In this document: positions 9,056-19,017 of the stretch, piece after piece | Position numbering within the stretch: the first letter of the stretch is position 1 | How the letters are laid out: each line of letters starts with the position of its first letter | From: JALTDM01 sp964421355 | Lineage (GTDB): Bacteria; Bacteroidota; Bacteroidia; Bacteroidales; JALTDM01 | DNA length: 64,000 bases | Reading direction: 5' to 3' | Assembly (NCBI GenBank): GCA_964421355.1 | Contig: CAYQWX010000005.1 | Span: 1-64,000 of the forward strand | Made by a program: the position numbers and the translations under genes | The notes under the pieces: generated by a model | Databases searched by the model: none | Told to the model about the DNA's origin: nothing | The model's input: only the letters and a program-made list of their open reading frames with translations

Positions 9056-10654
9056 TTATCTTCTATGACCTCCTCCAAAAGAAGAAGATGATGATGACGA
9101 ACCTCTTCCTGAAGAAGATGTACTTCCACTGCGTCCTCCACTGCCAAATGATGAACTGCTATATGAAGAAGAACGGGAATAACTACTTCTTGACGGACGA
9201 CTATAAGAAGAACGAGGGGTAGAATAAGAAGACCTCATGCGTGAAGGTCTTGAATATTCCCTATAATTAGAAGTGCGTTGAGGCTTTTGATATTTTATAG
9301 TTTGTCTTGATGACCTTTGAGGACGATAATATCTATCGTCCCTACTGCCTCTACGCATTTGTTGCATGTTTTGATGAGGATATTGCCTTGGATTAATTCT
9401 ATTTTGTGGTCGTTGAGGACGTATAATTCTATTTTGTCTTTGAGGTTTTTGTATTTGTCTATTTTGTATAGGTCTTTCATGTTGTGTAGGAACATTATAT
9501 GATTTACCGGGTTTTTGTTGCATGGAATTTATTTTATAAGTTCTTATTGGCTTAGAAGTTACAGGTTTTTGTTGAGGTTTAACTCCTAACGGTTTTACTC
9601 TACCTGGTTTTGTGGATACTGATGGTCGTATTTCTTTACCTGTTTGTATAACTGCGGGTTTTTTACCAGTTTGTATTGCTTGAGTATTAATTCTTGGTTT
9701 TTGTGAAGCAGGTTTAATAGTTGATGTGAGGTGAGGTTTTGATAAAGCAGTTGGCTGCTTATCTTTACCCGTTTGCAATGCAGACGTTGGTTGCTTCATC
9801 GGTTTTGCAATTTGTGGAGTTTTGTTGTCAAGTGGTTTTTTAGATGCCACTTGTCTTTCATAAGTATTTACAAAAGATTGATATGTCCCTGATTGTGTGT
9901 GTGATTGAGAAGCAATGGAACCCCTTCTATGAACACTTGTTGTTACAGTTTGGTCATAACTATTGTAATAATATGGTTGATAATAATTATAGCCGTATGC
10001 CCCTGTATAATATCCATCCCAGTAACCATCCCAATATCCATCATGATAGCCGTCCCAATATCCCCAGTCATATCCACTCCAATAACTTCCCCAGTAATGA
10101 GGTCTATAACCCCATCCATATCCATAATGTCCATAATAATATGGTCTCCACCAAGGATAACCTAAATATATGCTTACATTCCAGTCCCAAGGATCATAGG
10201 AATACCAATATTCATTGGTGTAATAAGATGAATAATATGGAAAATCCCAATCATCATCAAACCTTCTTATCCGAGAAGAATAATCATAATCATAATAATC
10301 ATCATAATAGTTATTTGTTATATATGTATTGCCTTTATCATCAGAATATTGTTGGGAATCTGTATATTTTGGCGAGATAGAATCCTCATATTGTTGAGAA
10401 TAATCATCTCCCTCATAATCAGATTGATATTCTGTTTGTTGTTCTGTTTGTGATTGGGAGTAGTAAGATTGTGAATCTTCTTGTTTACTGGCACTTTGTT
10501 GCTGTGTAGATGTAGTATCTGTTTCGGTTGTTTTACCTGGAACATAATACACATCATCTTTGTAAACTTTAGTTTGTATGGAACAAGAACTTATTATAGT
10601 TGTTATTCCAATGGCGAGAGCTATTAGCAATATGTTTATTTTTTGTGTTTTCAT
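9056..10654 (-). CDS. Tyr/Trp/Gly-rich lipoprotein with Arg/Ser-rich tail
   Basis: A secreted lipoprotein of 532 residues that I cannot assign to a family. It has a signal peptide with lipobox (IISSCS). Next comes a Gln/Ser/Tyr/Asp acidic stretch, then a segment dominated by Tyr, Trp, Gly and Asp with tandem YWDGY-type repeats. A Pro/Lys/Gln-rich region with TGK repeats follows, and then a strongly basic Arg/Ser/Gly tail (SRSS, SSYSR repeats) ending in GGGHRR. The protein is likely disordered and sticky, so a matrix, adhesive or polyanion-binding role is possible (inference). The ATG at 10654 is chosen because a near-perfect Shine-Dalgarno lies 6 bases before it, which is rare here. The FadL-like gene follows 31 bases downstream. 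Its low complexity makes open antisense frames that are not genes. Confidence 0.85.
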   Translation of the reverse strand: MKTQKINILLIALAIGITTIISSCSIQTKVYKDDVYYVPGKTTETDTTSTQQQSASKQEDSQSYYSQSQTEQQTEYQSDYEGDDYSQQYEDSISPKYTDSQQYSDDKGNTYITNNYYDDYYDYDYSSRIRRFDDDWDFPYYSSYYTNEYWYSYDPWDWNVSIYLGYPWWRPYYYGHYGYGWGYRPHYWGSYWSGYDWGYWDGYHDGYWDGYWDGYYTGAYGYNYYQPYYYNSYDQTVTTSVHRRGSIASQSHTQSGTYQSFVNTYERQVASKKPLDNKTPQIAKPMKQPTSALQTGKDKQPTALSKPHLTSTIKPASQKPRINTQAIQTGKKPAVIQTGKEIRPSVSTKPGRVKPLGVKPQQKPVTSKPIRTYKINSMQQKPGKSYNVPTQHERPIQNRQIQKPQRQNRIIRPQRPQNRINPRQYPHQNMQQMRRGSRDDRYYRPQRSSRQTIKYQKPQRTSNYREYSRPSRMRSSYSTPRSSYSRPSRSSYSRSSSYSSSSFGSGGRSGSTSSSGRGSSSSSSSFGGGHRR

Positions 10655-10660
10655 GGTTTT

Positions 10661-10667
10661 ACCTCCC
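10661..10667 (-). promoter_or_regulatory. Strong Shine-Dalgarno deciding the lipoprotein start
   Basis: GGGAGGT on the minus strand is spaced 6 bases from ATG 10654. Almost no other gene here has such a site, and an alternative in-frame ATG (10669) overlaps it. Confidence 0.7.
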
Positions 10668-10735
10668 ATTAAGTTTTTTTTATTTATTTTGTAGTTTTAT
10701 TTTTATAATGAATTAAAACAAATTTTATACCAATT

Positions 10736-12220
10736 ATGGCAAAAGGAATTACAAAAAGAAGTGAAAATTATTCACAATGGTACAACGATGTTATAAAAAC
10801 AGCTGATTTGGCTGAATATTCTCAAGTAAGAGGGTGCATGGTTATTAAACCTTATGGCTATGCTATATGGGAAAAAATAAAAGACCAATTAGATAAAATG
10901 TTTAAAGATACGGGACATGTAAATGCTTATTTCCCATTGTTTATTCCAAAATCTTTTTTCAATAAAGAAGCAAAGCATGTAGAAGGTTTTGCAAAAGAAT
11001 GTGCAGTCGTTACACATTACCGATTAAAGGTAGATGAAGATTCCAAAAAAATAGTAGTAGATGATAATGCTAAATTGGAAGAAGAACTTATTGTGCGTCC
11101 TACTTCCGAAACTATCATTTGGGATTCTTATAAAAACTGGATACATTCATATAGAGATTTACCTTTACTTGTCAATCAATGGGCAAATGTAGTAAGGTGG
11201 GAGATGAGAACAAGATTGTTTTTGCGTACGGCTGAATTTCTTTGGCAGGAAGGACACACGGCACATGCTACTAAAGAAGAAGCTATGGAAGAGGCAATGA
11301 AAATGATAAATGTTTATAAAACATTTGCAGAAGAGTGGATGGCTTTACCTGTATATTATGGCTACAAAACTGAGAATGAACGTTTTGCAGGAGCAGAAGA
11401 CACCTATTCCATAGAAGCAATGATGCAAGATGGAAAAGCTTTACAAGCAGGGACATCGCACTTTCTGGGACAAAATTTTTCAAAAGCATTTGATGTCAAA
11501 TTCTTAAACAAGGAAGGTAAATTAGAATATGTATGGGCAACATCTTGGGGAGTATCCACTCGTCTAATAGGAGCTCTTATAATGGCTCATTCAGACGACA
11601 ATGGGTTAGTATTGCCTCCAAAATTAGCTCCCCTACATGTAGCAATTGTGCCTGTATATAAAAAGAAAGAACAACTCGAAGCAATATCCAATGTGGTAAA
11701 TAATTCTATTATACCTCAACTAAGGGCATTGAATATAACTGTAAAATTTGATGATGATGATAAATATAAACCAGGGTATAAATTTAATGAATATGAAGCC
11801 AAAGGAGTTCCTGTTCGTTTAACGATAGGTCCACGAGATTTGGAAAACAATCAAATAGAAGTTGTAAGGAGGGATACGCTTGAAAAGAAATTTTATCCTC
11901 TTGAAAATATTGGAGAAACAGTAAACAACTTATTAACTGATATTCAATCTGGCATCTACAATAAAGCTAAGCAGTTTAGAGATAACCACACTGTGGAAGT
12001 ATCTAATTTTGATGAATTTAAGGAAGCAATAGATAATGGTAATTTTGTTTTGGCTCACTGGGATGGCACTAAAGATACAGAAATAAAAATAAAAGAGGAA
12101 ACAAAAGCAACCACAAGAGTAATTCCATTCGAAATGGATCAGAAAGATGCTATTGGCAAAAAGGATGTATTTAGTGGAAACGCTGCTAAATATAAGGTAA
12201 TATTTGCAAAAGCATATTAA
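10736..12220 (+). CDS. proS: Prolyl-tRNA synthetase, archaeal/eukaryotic-type (type 3)
   Basis: Charges tRNA-Pro with proline in the cytosol. At 494 residues it has the short form without the bacterial editing insertion domain. Class II synthetase motifs are visible: RPTSE (121-125), motif 2 in the VVRWEMRTRLFLRTAEFLWQ region (152-171), then the EDTYSIEAMM and AGTSHFLGQNFSKAF stretches, with WGVSTRLIGALIM as motif 3. An anticodon-binding domain (PLHVAIVPVY) and the type-3-specific C-terminal domain ending in KAY follow. Many Bacteroidota use this form instead of the standard bacterial ProRS. It stands alone, divergent from the lipoprotein gene, and ends at a strong bidirectional terminator. 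Confidence 0.97.
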   Translation: MAKGITKRSENYSQWYNDVIKTADLAEYSQVRGCMVIKPYGYAIWEKIKDQLDKMFKDTGHVNAYFPLFIPKSFFNKEAKHVEGFAKECAVVTHYRLKVDEDSKKIVVDDNAKLEEELIVRPTSETIIWDSYKNWIHSYRDLPLLVNQWANVVRWEMRTRLFLRTAEFLWQEGHTAHATKEEAMEEAMKMINVYKTFAEEWMALPVYYGYKTENERFAGAEDTYSIEAMMQDGKALQAGTSHFLGQNFSKAFDVKFLNKEGKLEYVWATSWGVSTRLIGALIMAHSDDNGLVLPPKLAPLHVAIVPVYKKKEQLEAISNVVNNSIIPQLRALNITVKFDDDDKYKPGYKFNEYEAKGVPVRLTIGPRDLENNQIEVVRRDTLEKKFYPLENIGETVNNLLTDIQSGIYNKAKQFRDNHTVEVSNFDEFKEAIDNGNFVLAHWDGTKDTEIKIKEETKATTRVIPFEMDQKDAIGKKDVFSGNAAKYKVIFAKAY

Positions 12221-12240
12221 AACAAAAAGATATATATATA

Positions 12241-12275
12241 AAAAATGGGCTACCTAATTAGGTAGCCCATTTTTT
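12241..12275. terminator. Bidirectional intrinsic terminator
   Basis: A perfect 15-bp stem (12241-12255 with 12260-12274) has a 4-base loop AATT. It is flanked by A- and T-tracts and lies between the convergent proS and giant T9SS genes. Confidence 0.9.
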
Positions 12276-12294
12276 ATATTTCTCATTATTTTAT

Positions 12295-15200
12295 TTAATT
12301 TACAACAACTTTTTTTACTGTAATCATATCTCCACCAGTTACTTTCACATAATATAGACCTTTTCCATACTTTTGCAAGTCAATCTTAACACTGGTAGTA
12401 TTTACCGGAGATATTTTCTTTATAGTTCTCCCACTCATATCTATTATATCAATAGTTATATTTCCATTCCCTCTATTTAATTCAACATTAAATACTCCCG
12501 TATTCGGGTTAGGATATATATTTACTTCCGATGTTCCATCTACAAGGTTATTTCCAGTACCCAATGCTACTACAACAGTATCCGACGCTTCACAACCATA
12601 CACATCAGTTACTTGAACATAGTATGTACCTATTCCACTTACATTTAATGTTTGATTAGTAGAAGTATCATTCCATAAATAACTTTCAAATCCTGCTCCT
12701 GCATCCAACACAATTGTATCAGGTTGTTCTGTCCATATTGTATCCGGACCTATATCAACCGTTAAATCTTGAACATGATATGTCCCAATTACTGTATCAT
12801 TTACATAATTTGTATTTGGAACAGATATGAATAATTTGTAGTTGTAATTATTATTTGCTGCAAAATAATATGCATCACTAAATTGATATATGATAGAATC
12901 TCCGGGTAATAAATCATTACTTAATGTAATTGTTTCATTATGAACATTTCCATTGTTTATTATATAATTTACACCAATGTTTGTTCCAGACACAACATTT
13001 ACACTATCTACATTTTTAACTGAAATAACTGGATGCTTGAAACCTTCACACACATTTACAGTTCCTCCGTTTGCAGGATATGCCACAGCTAAGTCAGGTA
13101 ACAAATCTTGATAAATCTTGAAATTATCAACCATAACTCCCGAATATGTTCCACTACCATCTGACGACATCACAAAACGGAACTGTACATGTGGTTGACC
13201 TGCTAAGGATGATAAATCATGATAAGCTAATATCCAACCGTTAGAATTTCCTTCCCAACCATCAGAATTATTATACCATGCCGAATCCCCACTAGTTCCT
13301 AACATTTGCCATGTAGCTCCAGAATCAGTTGAATATTCCATATAACTTTCATCGTAGTAAGTCTCCGTATGATAGTTTATAGCAAATTGCATTTTAGGTG
13401 ATGCTATATTACTAAAGTCAAAACATGGTGTATATAAATAAGATTCTTCATCATTATTATAATCTCCACTTAAATTAGTAGCCCAACAATTTACAGGCGA
13501 ATAAGCAGTATCTTGAGTAGAATCAGGAATTCCAAACTGCCAAGAAGAATTAGTTCCTGCATCATGCCAATAAGCTTTTCCACTTTCAAAATCTACGAAA
13601 TACGGATATGTATTTATAACAGGAATATGACTAGTTATTGCATACGCAGTATCATTGCTGTTTAGAGTATCACCTAATGCACTAGCTAAGCCATATACTA
13701 GATACTCTCCTTCAGCAGAAAAATCTGCAGGGGTACTAAATGTATAATTAAATGTTTCTCCAGGAGCAAGTTGTTGATTCACAAATTCACTTGTCCATGT
13801 AGCACCACTATCTAAAGAATAAGCAAGGTTAAATCCTGGTATTGTATCATATCCTGTATTGCTTATTGTCATTGATATTGTTTCCGAATTACCAAGGATA
13901 CAAGAAGATTCTGGTACAGTTATAGAAATAGCTTCTATATCAGTCGAACTAGCTTGATCTATCTGAATATCATCTATTGCTATGTCTCCATAATAGCCAC
14001 TTCCTCTTATTGCTCTAAAACGTAATTTAGATAAAGTGTCGGAGTGGAAGAATATCACTTTTTGTTTCCAAGCATCTGTGCTAGATGTTTGTTGTTGTCC
14101 CACCAATGAATCCAAAGTAAACCAATTTGCTCCATCAAAACCCTCTACATATAATTTATTTATATTACTTCCATACATATGATACCAGAATGATAATTTT
14201 GCAAAATCTTGTATTGCACTTAAATCAAAACAATGAGAGACTAACATTGCTTCATCTCCTGTGTTCCCATTGTTTGCTTCTGTATATACATAATATCCAC
14301 TACCGGTAGTATGATCTCCATTAGGACCTGTACTATATGAAGGAGTAGAGCCACTATTTCTTAGCCAGGAATAACCACCTGGAGAAGATATATTATCCCA
14401 ATCAACTGAAATATCAACTCCAGGCACAACTGTTTCAAAATCTTCGGCATAAGGAGCAGATATTGGCTGGTTGTAATTTATATTTTCATATATGGTATCA
14501 TTCTGATTAAGAGTATCTTGACCATATGACACAGCAACTATGATATTATAATTACCATAAGACGACATATCAGCTATAGTTGCAAAAGTATAATTTAAAG
14601 TATCTAATGAAGCTAATGTATCATTATAAGTTTCTGTAGTCCATGTTGCTCCACTGTCTATGGAATAAGATAAATTAAAATTACTAACATCTTGTAATCC
14701 TATATTTGCCACACTTACGGTTATTTGCTCAGAATCAGAATAAAAACATGTTTGAATTGGTGTTAAAATTTCATTTAGTGCTAAATCATAATCAGGTGCT
14801 TGTTCTATCATTATATCATCTACTGCAATATCACCTTCATAACTACTTCCTTCTACCGCTCTAAATCTAACACTACAAATACTATCAGGTAATATTATTT
14901 CTTTTTTTAGCCAAGGATCTGAACTTGTAGATTGTTGTTGTCCAACTATAGAATCCACAGCAACCCAACCCAATGTAGGATAATGCACATCTACACATAA
15001 ACGATCAATGTTACTTCCATACATGTGATACCAAAATGATAATTTTAAAACTTGTGCTCCGGAAAAGTCTAAACATGGAGATTGAAGCATAGCCACATCT
15101 CCGGCAGAACCATTACTAGCTTCTGTATACATATAAAACCCACTACCTGTTGTGTGATCTCCATTTGGTCCGGTATTGGAAGACGGTGTTGTACCACTAT

Positions 15201-17862
15201 TTCTAAACCATGTATAAATATAACTACCCGTTGGATTTACTGTCCAATTTGAATTAGTATTCTCAAAATCTTCTACATAAGGTAATATATCTATTGGAGC
15301 AGGAATAACAACAGTAGTAACTAGTGTATCATTAAAAGTTAATTCATCGCCAACGTTATGAACGACTGCAAACACATAATAAGTATCGGGAGTAGAAAAA
15401 TCAAATGTTTGAGCGAAAGTATATTGCAAAGTATTTCCTGCAAGAATAGTATCATTATAAGTTTCGGTAGTCCATGTTGCACCACTATCTATAGAAACAC
15501 TCACCTCAAATGTGTCTTGGAGTTCTATACCGTTATTATATATTTGAACTGCAAGATGCTCATGCTCAGAAGGACAACAAATTCCAGAAACAGGAGACAA
15601 AACAGTTTGCATAATTAAATCGTTAGTAGGCTTATCATATACTCTAAAATTATCAAAAGCAAGACCTTCATAATCACTTTCACTACCATCACTAGTAAAA
15701 TAAACTCTAAATTTCACACTGGGTTTATGCCCNNNNNNNNNNNNNNNNNNNNNNNNNNNNNNNNNNNNNNNNNNNNNNNNNNNNNNNNNNNNNNNNNNNN
15801 NNNNNNNNNNNNNNNNNNNNNNNNNNNNNNNNGTAAAATCAAAACAAGGGCTTTCTACATAACCATTTTCATTGTTATTGTAATTGCCTGTAAGGTTCGT
15901 TACCCAAGCATTATTACCTGAAAAAGCACTATTTATAATAGAATCAGAAGGGAATCCAAGCTGCCAAGAAGTCGTTCCACCAATGGACCAAGTAGTAGGA
16001 GTTTCAAAGTTATCTAAATAAGGGAAGATATCTACTATCTCAGGTACAATAAATGTTCCGTGCAAAGTATCATTATTTGCCACTTGATCGGAATCATGTG
16101 CTACTACTACATCAATAGAATAATTTCCCGGAGATGTGATGTTGATTTGATTGGAAAATGTAAAAGTATCCACATTATAGGGCAGCAAAGTATCTATTGT
16201 TTCTGTTACCCAACTTCCTTCATTTACCGAATAAGAAACATTTACATTATACAAAGTATCATATCCATTGGAAACTATTTTAGCTGTTACAGGAATAGGA
16301 CCTGATATTCCACAACCAAGACTTCCTATTGGATTTATTATCTCCGCTACTTCTGCATCACTTGAAGGTTTTTCATAAATACTAAAATTATCAAATGCTA
16401 AACCATCATAATCATTATTAGAATAATCACTGTGAAAATAGACTCTAAATTTCACACTAGGTTTATGCCCTAAAGTATCCAATACACATTTTGCGATTTG
16501 CCAACCGTTGGAATTACCACGCCAGCCAGAATTTGATGTGTACCAATTTTCGGAATTGCTTTGGGGCAAAATTGTATGCCATGTGGCACCGTCATCTATA
16601 GACACTTGAATATAGCCACCATCACAACAACTTTCAGTATTATAATTTATTGCTAACTGAACAACTGGGGTATCCAAGGCAGTAAAATCAAAACACGGAC
16701 TTTCTACATAACCGTTCTCATTATTATTATAATTTCCCGTAAGGTTTGTTATCCAAGCATTATTACCTGAAAAAGCATTATTTATAATAGAATCAGAGGG
16801 GTATCCAAGTTGCCAAGAAGTAGTAGTTCCTCCGACAATCCACTCTTGTGCACCTTCAAAATCATCTAAATAAGGGAAACTACTATACAAAGGTTGAGAT
16901 ATTACATTAGCATTAATAGTATCGTTAAAACCGTCCTCGTCATTACTGTTATATACTGCTACGCTAAGTGGATAATTTCCAGGAGCAGGAATAGTTATCT
17001 GAGAGCCAAAAGTAAAAGTATCTTGAGTAAAAGGCAATACCGTATCGATTGTTTCCGTAATCCAACTGCCATTGTTAAAAGAATATGACACATCTACATT
17101 GTAAAGAGTATCCATGCCATTAGACCTAATTGCCACCGAAACATCAAAATTTCCAGACGCACCACATGGTAAAGTTAACTGTGGAGATAGAATCTCATCC
17201 ACACTTACATCTGCAGAAATGGGTTGGAATAAAATACAATTTATTCCGTTCAGAGACGGTGTATTATAAGAATATTGAAAAACATCACCAGAAGGAGTAA
17301 CTATCCCAACGGTAGCACTGGCTCCATAATCATAAGAAGCATCTCCAAATACCACATCTTGGTAAATAAACCGTATAGACATATCAGACTCGGAAAGAAC
17401 AATTTCAAAAGTAGCACTACTACCAGAAACAGAGAGATGAGGTCTATTGTACCACTCTATTACTACTTTTCTATTAGGAGCAGTTCCCACTACATCCCAA
17501 TACACATCACCACTGGCATATCCAATATCATCCCACAAAGGATAAAATCCGGGAGTAGTAGAATTGGACAAAGCCTCATTATAAAAAGAAACATCTCCAC
17601 TTGAAGCATTAAACAATACACCACCATTATTCCCCACACGCAAAGTATTGGAAGCTACTCCACCAAATACAAAGTTAAAAGGGATAGTAATAGTTGCTTC
17701 TCCGTCATCAGACAATCCAAGAGCAGTTGCAGACGAAGAAGTATCAATGGCAATAAAAGGAGTTGTGCAGGTATCTGTCATAAGATACTGGGCTTTTGTT
17801 TGCAACCCTACAAACATAGCTAATCCCCATAACCATACAAATAATAATTTTTTCTTGTTCAT
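12295..17862 (-). CDS. Giant modular T9SS-secreted protein (CARDB-like/MAM-like repeats)
   Basis: About 1855 residues (with the assembly gap counted as is). After a signal peptide (ending TKAQ) comes a beta-sandwich domain, residues about 40-225 from the upstream ATG. Five modules follow, each a CARDB-like Ig domain (motifs SDAEVAEI, NDTL) plus a MAM-like domain. Modules 1, 2 and 5 have SWQLG...NYNN and CFDF; modules 3 and 4 have GPNGDHTTGSG and LSFWYHMYGSN. A further CARDB-like domain, a SprB-type repeat (VTDVYGCEASDTV) and a T9SS tail (YPNPNTGVF to KKVVVN) complete it. It would be exported by T9SS and attached to or released from the surface, and may bind glycans or protein. ATG 17862 is preferred over in-frame ATGs at 17868 and upstream because it starts the signal peptide cleanly. 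No catalytic motif is seen. Confidence 0.92.
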   Translation of the reverse strand: MNKKKLLFVWLWGLAMFVGLQTKAQYLMTDTCTTPFIAIDTSSSATALGLSDDGEATITIPFNFVFGGVASNTLRVGNNGGVLFNASSGDVSFYNEALSNSTTPGFYPLWDDIGYASGDVYWDVVGTAPNRKVVIEWYNRPHLSVSGSSATFEIVLSESDMSIRFIYQDVVFGDASYDYGASATVGIVTPSGDVFQYSYNTPSLNGINCILFQPISADVSVDEILSPQLTLPCGASGNFDVSVAIRSNGMDTLYNVDVSYSFNNGSWITETIDTVLPFTQDTFTFGSQITIPAPGNYPLSVAVYNSNDEDGFNDTINANVISQPLYSSFPYLDDFEGAQEWIVGGTTTSWQLGYPSDSIINNAFSGNNAWITNLTGNYNNNENGYVESPCFDFTALDTPVVQLAINYNTESCCDGGYIQVSIDDGATWHTILPQSNSENWYTSNSGWRGNSNGWQIAKCVLDTLGHKPSVKFRVYFHSDYSNNDYDGLAFDNFSIYEKPSSDAEVAEIINPIGSLGCGISGPIPVTAKIVSNGYDTLYNVNVSYSVNEGSWVTETIDTLLPYNVDTFTFSNQINITSPGNYSIDVVVAHDSDQVANNDTLHGTFIVPEIVDIFPYLDNFETPTTWSIGGTTSWQLGFPSDSIINSAFSGNNAWVTNLTGNYNNNENGYVESPCFDFXXXXXXXXXXXXXXXXXXXXXXXXXXXXXXXXXXGHKPSVKFRVYFTSDGSESDYEGLAFDNFRVYDKPTNDLIMQTVLSPVSGICCPSEHEHLAVQIYNNGIELQDTFEVSVSIDSGATWTTETYNDTILAGNTLQYTFAQTFDFSTPDTYYVFAVVHNVGDELTFNDTLVTTVVIPAPIDILPYVEDFENTNSNWTVNPTGSYIYTWFRNSGTTPSSNTGPNGDHTTGSGFYMYTEASNGSAGDVAMLQSPCLDFSGAQVLKLSFWYHMYGSNIDRLCVDVHYPTLGWVAVDSIVGQQQSTSSDPWLKKEIILPDSICSVRFRAVEGSSYEGDIAVDDIMIEQAPDYDLALNEILTPIQTCFYSDSEQITVSVANIGLQDVSNFNLSYSIDSGATWTTETYNDTLASLDTLNYTFATIADMSSYGNYNIIVAVSYGQDTLNQNDTIYENINYNQPISAPYAEDFETVVPGVDISVDWDNISSPGGYSWLRNSGSTPSYSTGPNGDHTTGSGYYVYTEANNGNTGDEAMLVSHCFDLSAIQDFAKLSFWYHMYGSNINKLYVEGFDGANWFTLDSLVGQQQTSSTDAWKQKVIFFHSDTLSKLRFRAIRGSGYYGDIAIDDIQIDQASSTDIEAISITVPESSCILGNSETISMTISNTGYDTIPGFNLAYSLDSGATWTSEFVNQQLAPGETFNYTFSTPADFSAEGEYLVYGLASALGDTLNSNDTAYAITSHIPVINTYPYFVDFESGKAYWHDAGTNSSWQFGIPDSTQDTAYSPVNCWATNLSGDYNNDEESYLYTPCFDFSNIASPKMQFAINYHTETYYDESYMEYSTDSGATWQMLGTSGDSAWYNNSDGWEGNSNGWILAYHDLSSLAGQPHVQFRFVMSSDGSGTYSGVMVDNFKIYQDLLPDLAVAYPANGGTVNVCEGFKHPVISVKNVDSVNVVSGTNIGVNYIINNGNVHNETITLSNDLLPGDSIIYQFSDAYYFAANNNYNYKLFISVPNTNYVNDTVIGTYHVQDLTVDIGPDTIWTEQPDTIVLDAGAGFESYLWNDTSTNQTLNVSGIGTYYVQVTDVYGCEASDTVVVALGTGNNLVDGTSEVNIYPNPNTGVFNVELNRGNGNITIDIIDMSGRTIKKISPVNTTSVKIDLQKYGKGLYYVKVTGGDMITVKKVVVN
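15628..17217 (-). repeat. Two near-identical tandem modules inside the giant T9SS gene
   Basis: Module 1 (about 16366-17217) and module 2 (about 15628-16365 including the gap) are close copies at DNA level. For example, 15833-15952 aligns with 16682-16801 with few changes. Less similar modules continue at about 14795-15627, 13950-14794 and 13100-13949. The likeness explains the assembly break at 15733. Confidence 0.85.
15733..15832. other. Assembly gap of 100 N within a repeat
   Basis: Exactly 100 N, a default scaffolding length. The matching part of module 1 (16471-16681) is 211 bases, and 211 and 100 leave the same reading frame, so the true gap is probably about 211 bases and the gene is intact. 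Confidence 0.9.
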
Positions 17863-17936
17863 AAGCATTTGTTTTTTTTTCAATTGTAAATATAACAATT
17901 TTGTCCTTATAGGACTATATAAAAGCTAAAAAGTTG

Positions 17937-17944
17937 TATTTTCG
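17937..17944 (+). promoter_or_regulatory. Possible -7 element of mltG
   Basis: TATTTTCG, the same variant as at gapA, lies 13 bases before ATG 17958. It overlaps the upstream in-frame ATG at 17934 and so argues against that start. No -33 box is evident. Confidence 0.4.
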
Positions 17945-17957
17945 CTTAAAAAATCAC

Positions 17958-18995
17958 ATGAAGAAAGTCAAAATTCTTATCTACATTTTTTTGTTTATAG
18001 TAATTGTCATAGGAATTGTAGGCAGTTATTTTGTCTATACAGAAATCTTTACTCCTGTAAAAGAAGTTAAATATCCCACAGCCATATATATTCCCCGACA
18101 TTCTACTATAAAGGAAGTAGCAGATACTTTATCCCATCATAATCTTATTAAAAATAAAAAAATATTCTACTGGCTTGCAGACAAAAAAAATTATTCAAAA
18201 AAAATAATCCCCGGCAAATATATAATATCAAAACCTATCAGCATAAACAATCTTATAAATATATTAAGGTCAGGGAAACAAACACCTGTATATATTCAAT
18301 TTAATCACGGAATTAAAGACACTGAAACTCTTGCAAAAAAATTAGCTAAGAATATAGAAGATAGCCCAAAAGATTTTATAAAATCATTTAACAATCAAGC
18401 ATTTATAGACAGCTTAGGATTTAATAAAAACACTATTTTATCTATGTTTATCCCTAACACATATGAAGTATATTGGAGCACTCCTGCTCGCAAGGTTTTG
18501 TTGAGGCTAAAAAAAGAATACCAAAAATTTTGGAACAAACAACGCTTACAAAAAGCAAAATCAATTAAACTCACCCCCATTCAGGTATCAATACTGGCTT
18601 CAATAATTTGTAAAGAAACAAATAAAGATGACGAAAAACCCATAATTGCAGGTGTATATATAAACCGCTTAAGAAAAGGCATTCCCTTACAGGCTGATCC
18701 TACTATTATATTTGCTAATAAAGCATGGTTGGCAAAACGCGTAACAACAAAAATGCTAAAAGTAAATTCTCCTTACAACACATATAAACATAAAGGACTT
18801 CCTCCCGGACCAATATGTATCCCCGACATAGCAAGTATAGATGCCGTATTGAACTACAAAAAGCATAATTACTTGTATTTCTGTGCCAAAAGTGATTTTT
18901 CGGGATATCATGCATTTGCCACCACTCTGTCGCAACATTTGCAAAATGCAAAAAAATACCAACAAGCTTTAAACAGAATGAAGATTTATAAATAA
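17958..18995 (+). CDS. mltG: Endolytic murein transglycosylase MltG
   Basis: Inner-membrane enzyme that cuts nascent peptidoglycan strands and so sets glycan chain length. The 345-residue protein has one N-terminal membrane anchor (about 5-28) and a LysM-like region with IPRHSTIKEVADTL. The YceG catalytic domain contains the general acid Glu220 in IICKETN. LQADPT, NSPYNTYKHKGLPPGPI and the terminal FCAK...YHAFATT stretches are all family motifs. IPDIAS replaces the more usual NPG after GPI. The upstream in-frame ATG at 17934 is rejected because a -7 box overlaps it. The phosphomutase gene follows 22 bases after the stop but has its own -7 box inside the end of mltG. Confidence 0.96.
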   Translation: MKKVKILIYIFLFIVIVIGIVGSYFVYTEIFTPVKEVKYPTAIYIPRHSTIKEVADTLSHHNLIKNKKIFYWLADKKNYSKKIIPGKYIISKPISINNLINILRSGKQTPVYIQFNHGIKDTETLAKKLAKNIEDSPKDFIKSFNNQAFIDSLGFNKNTILSMFIPNTYEVYWSTPARKVLLRLKKEYQKFWNKQRLQKAKSIKLTPIQVSILASIICKETNKDDEKPIIAGVYINRLRKGIPLQADPTIIFANKAWLAKRVTTKMLKVNSPYNTYKHKGLPPGPICIPDIASIDAVLNYKKHNYLYFCAKSDFSGYHAFATTLSQHLQNAKKYQQALNRMKIYK

Positions 18996-19000
18996 CTTTG
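18993..19000 (+). promoter_or_regulatory. -7 element of the phosphohexomutase operon
   Basis: Exact TAnnTTTG match (TAACTTTG) overlapping the mltG stop codon and 17 bases before ATG 19018. No clear -33 TTTG is seen. Confidence 0.5.
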
Positions 19001-19017
19001 TTAAAAAATTAAATATT

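Noticed and set aside
10000..10140. CRISPR-like or minisatellite repeats
   Set aside because: The periodicity comes from coding YWDGY-type repeats with no spacers; no CRISPR array or cas gene is seen anywhere in the window.
9317..10557. Several open frames antisense or out of frame in the Tyr/Trp-rich lipoprotein gene
   Set aside because: Produced by low-complexity repeats; Ile/His/Asn-rich translations without starts or family likeness.
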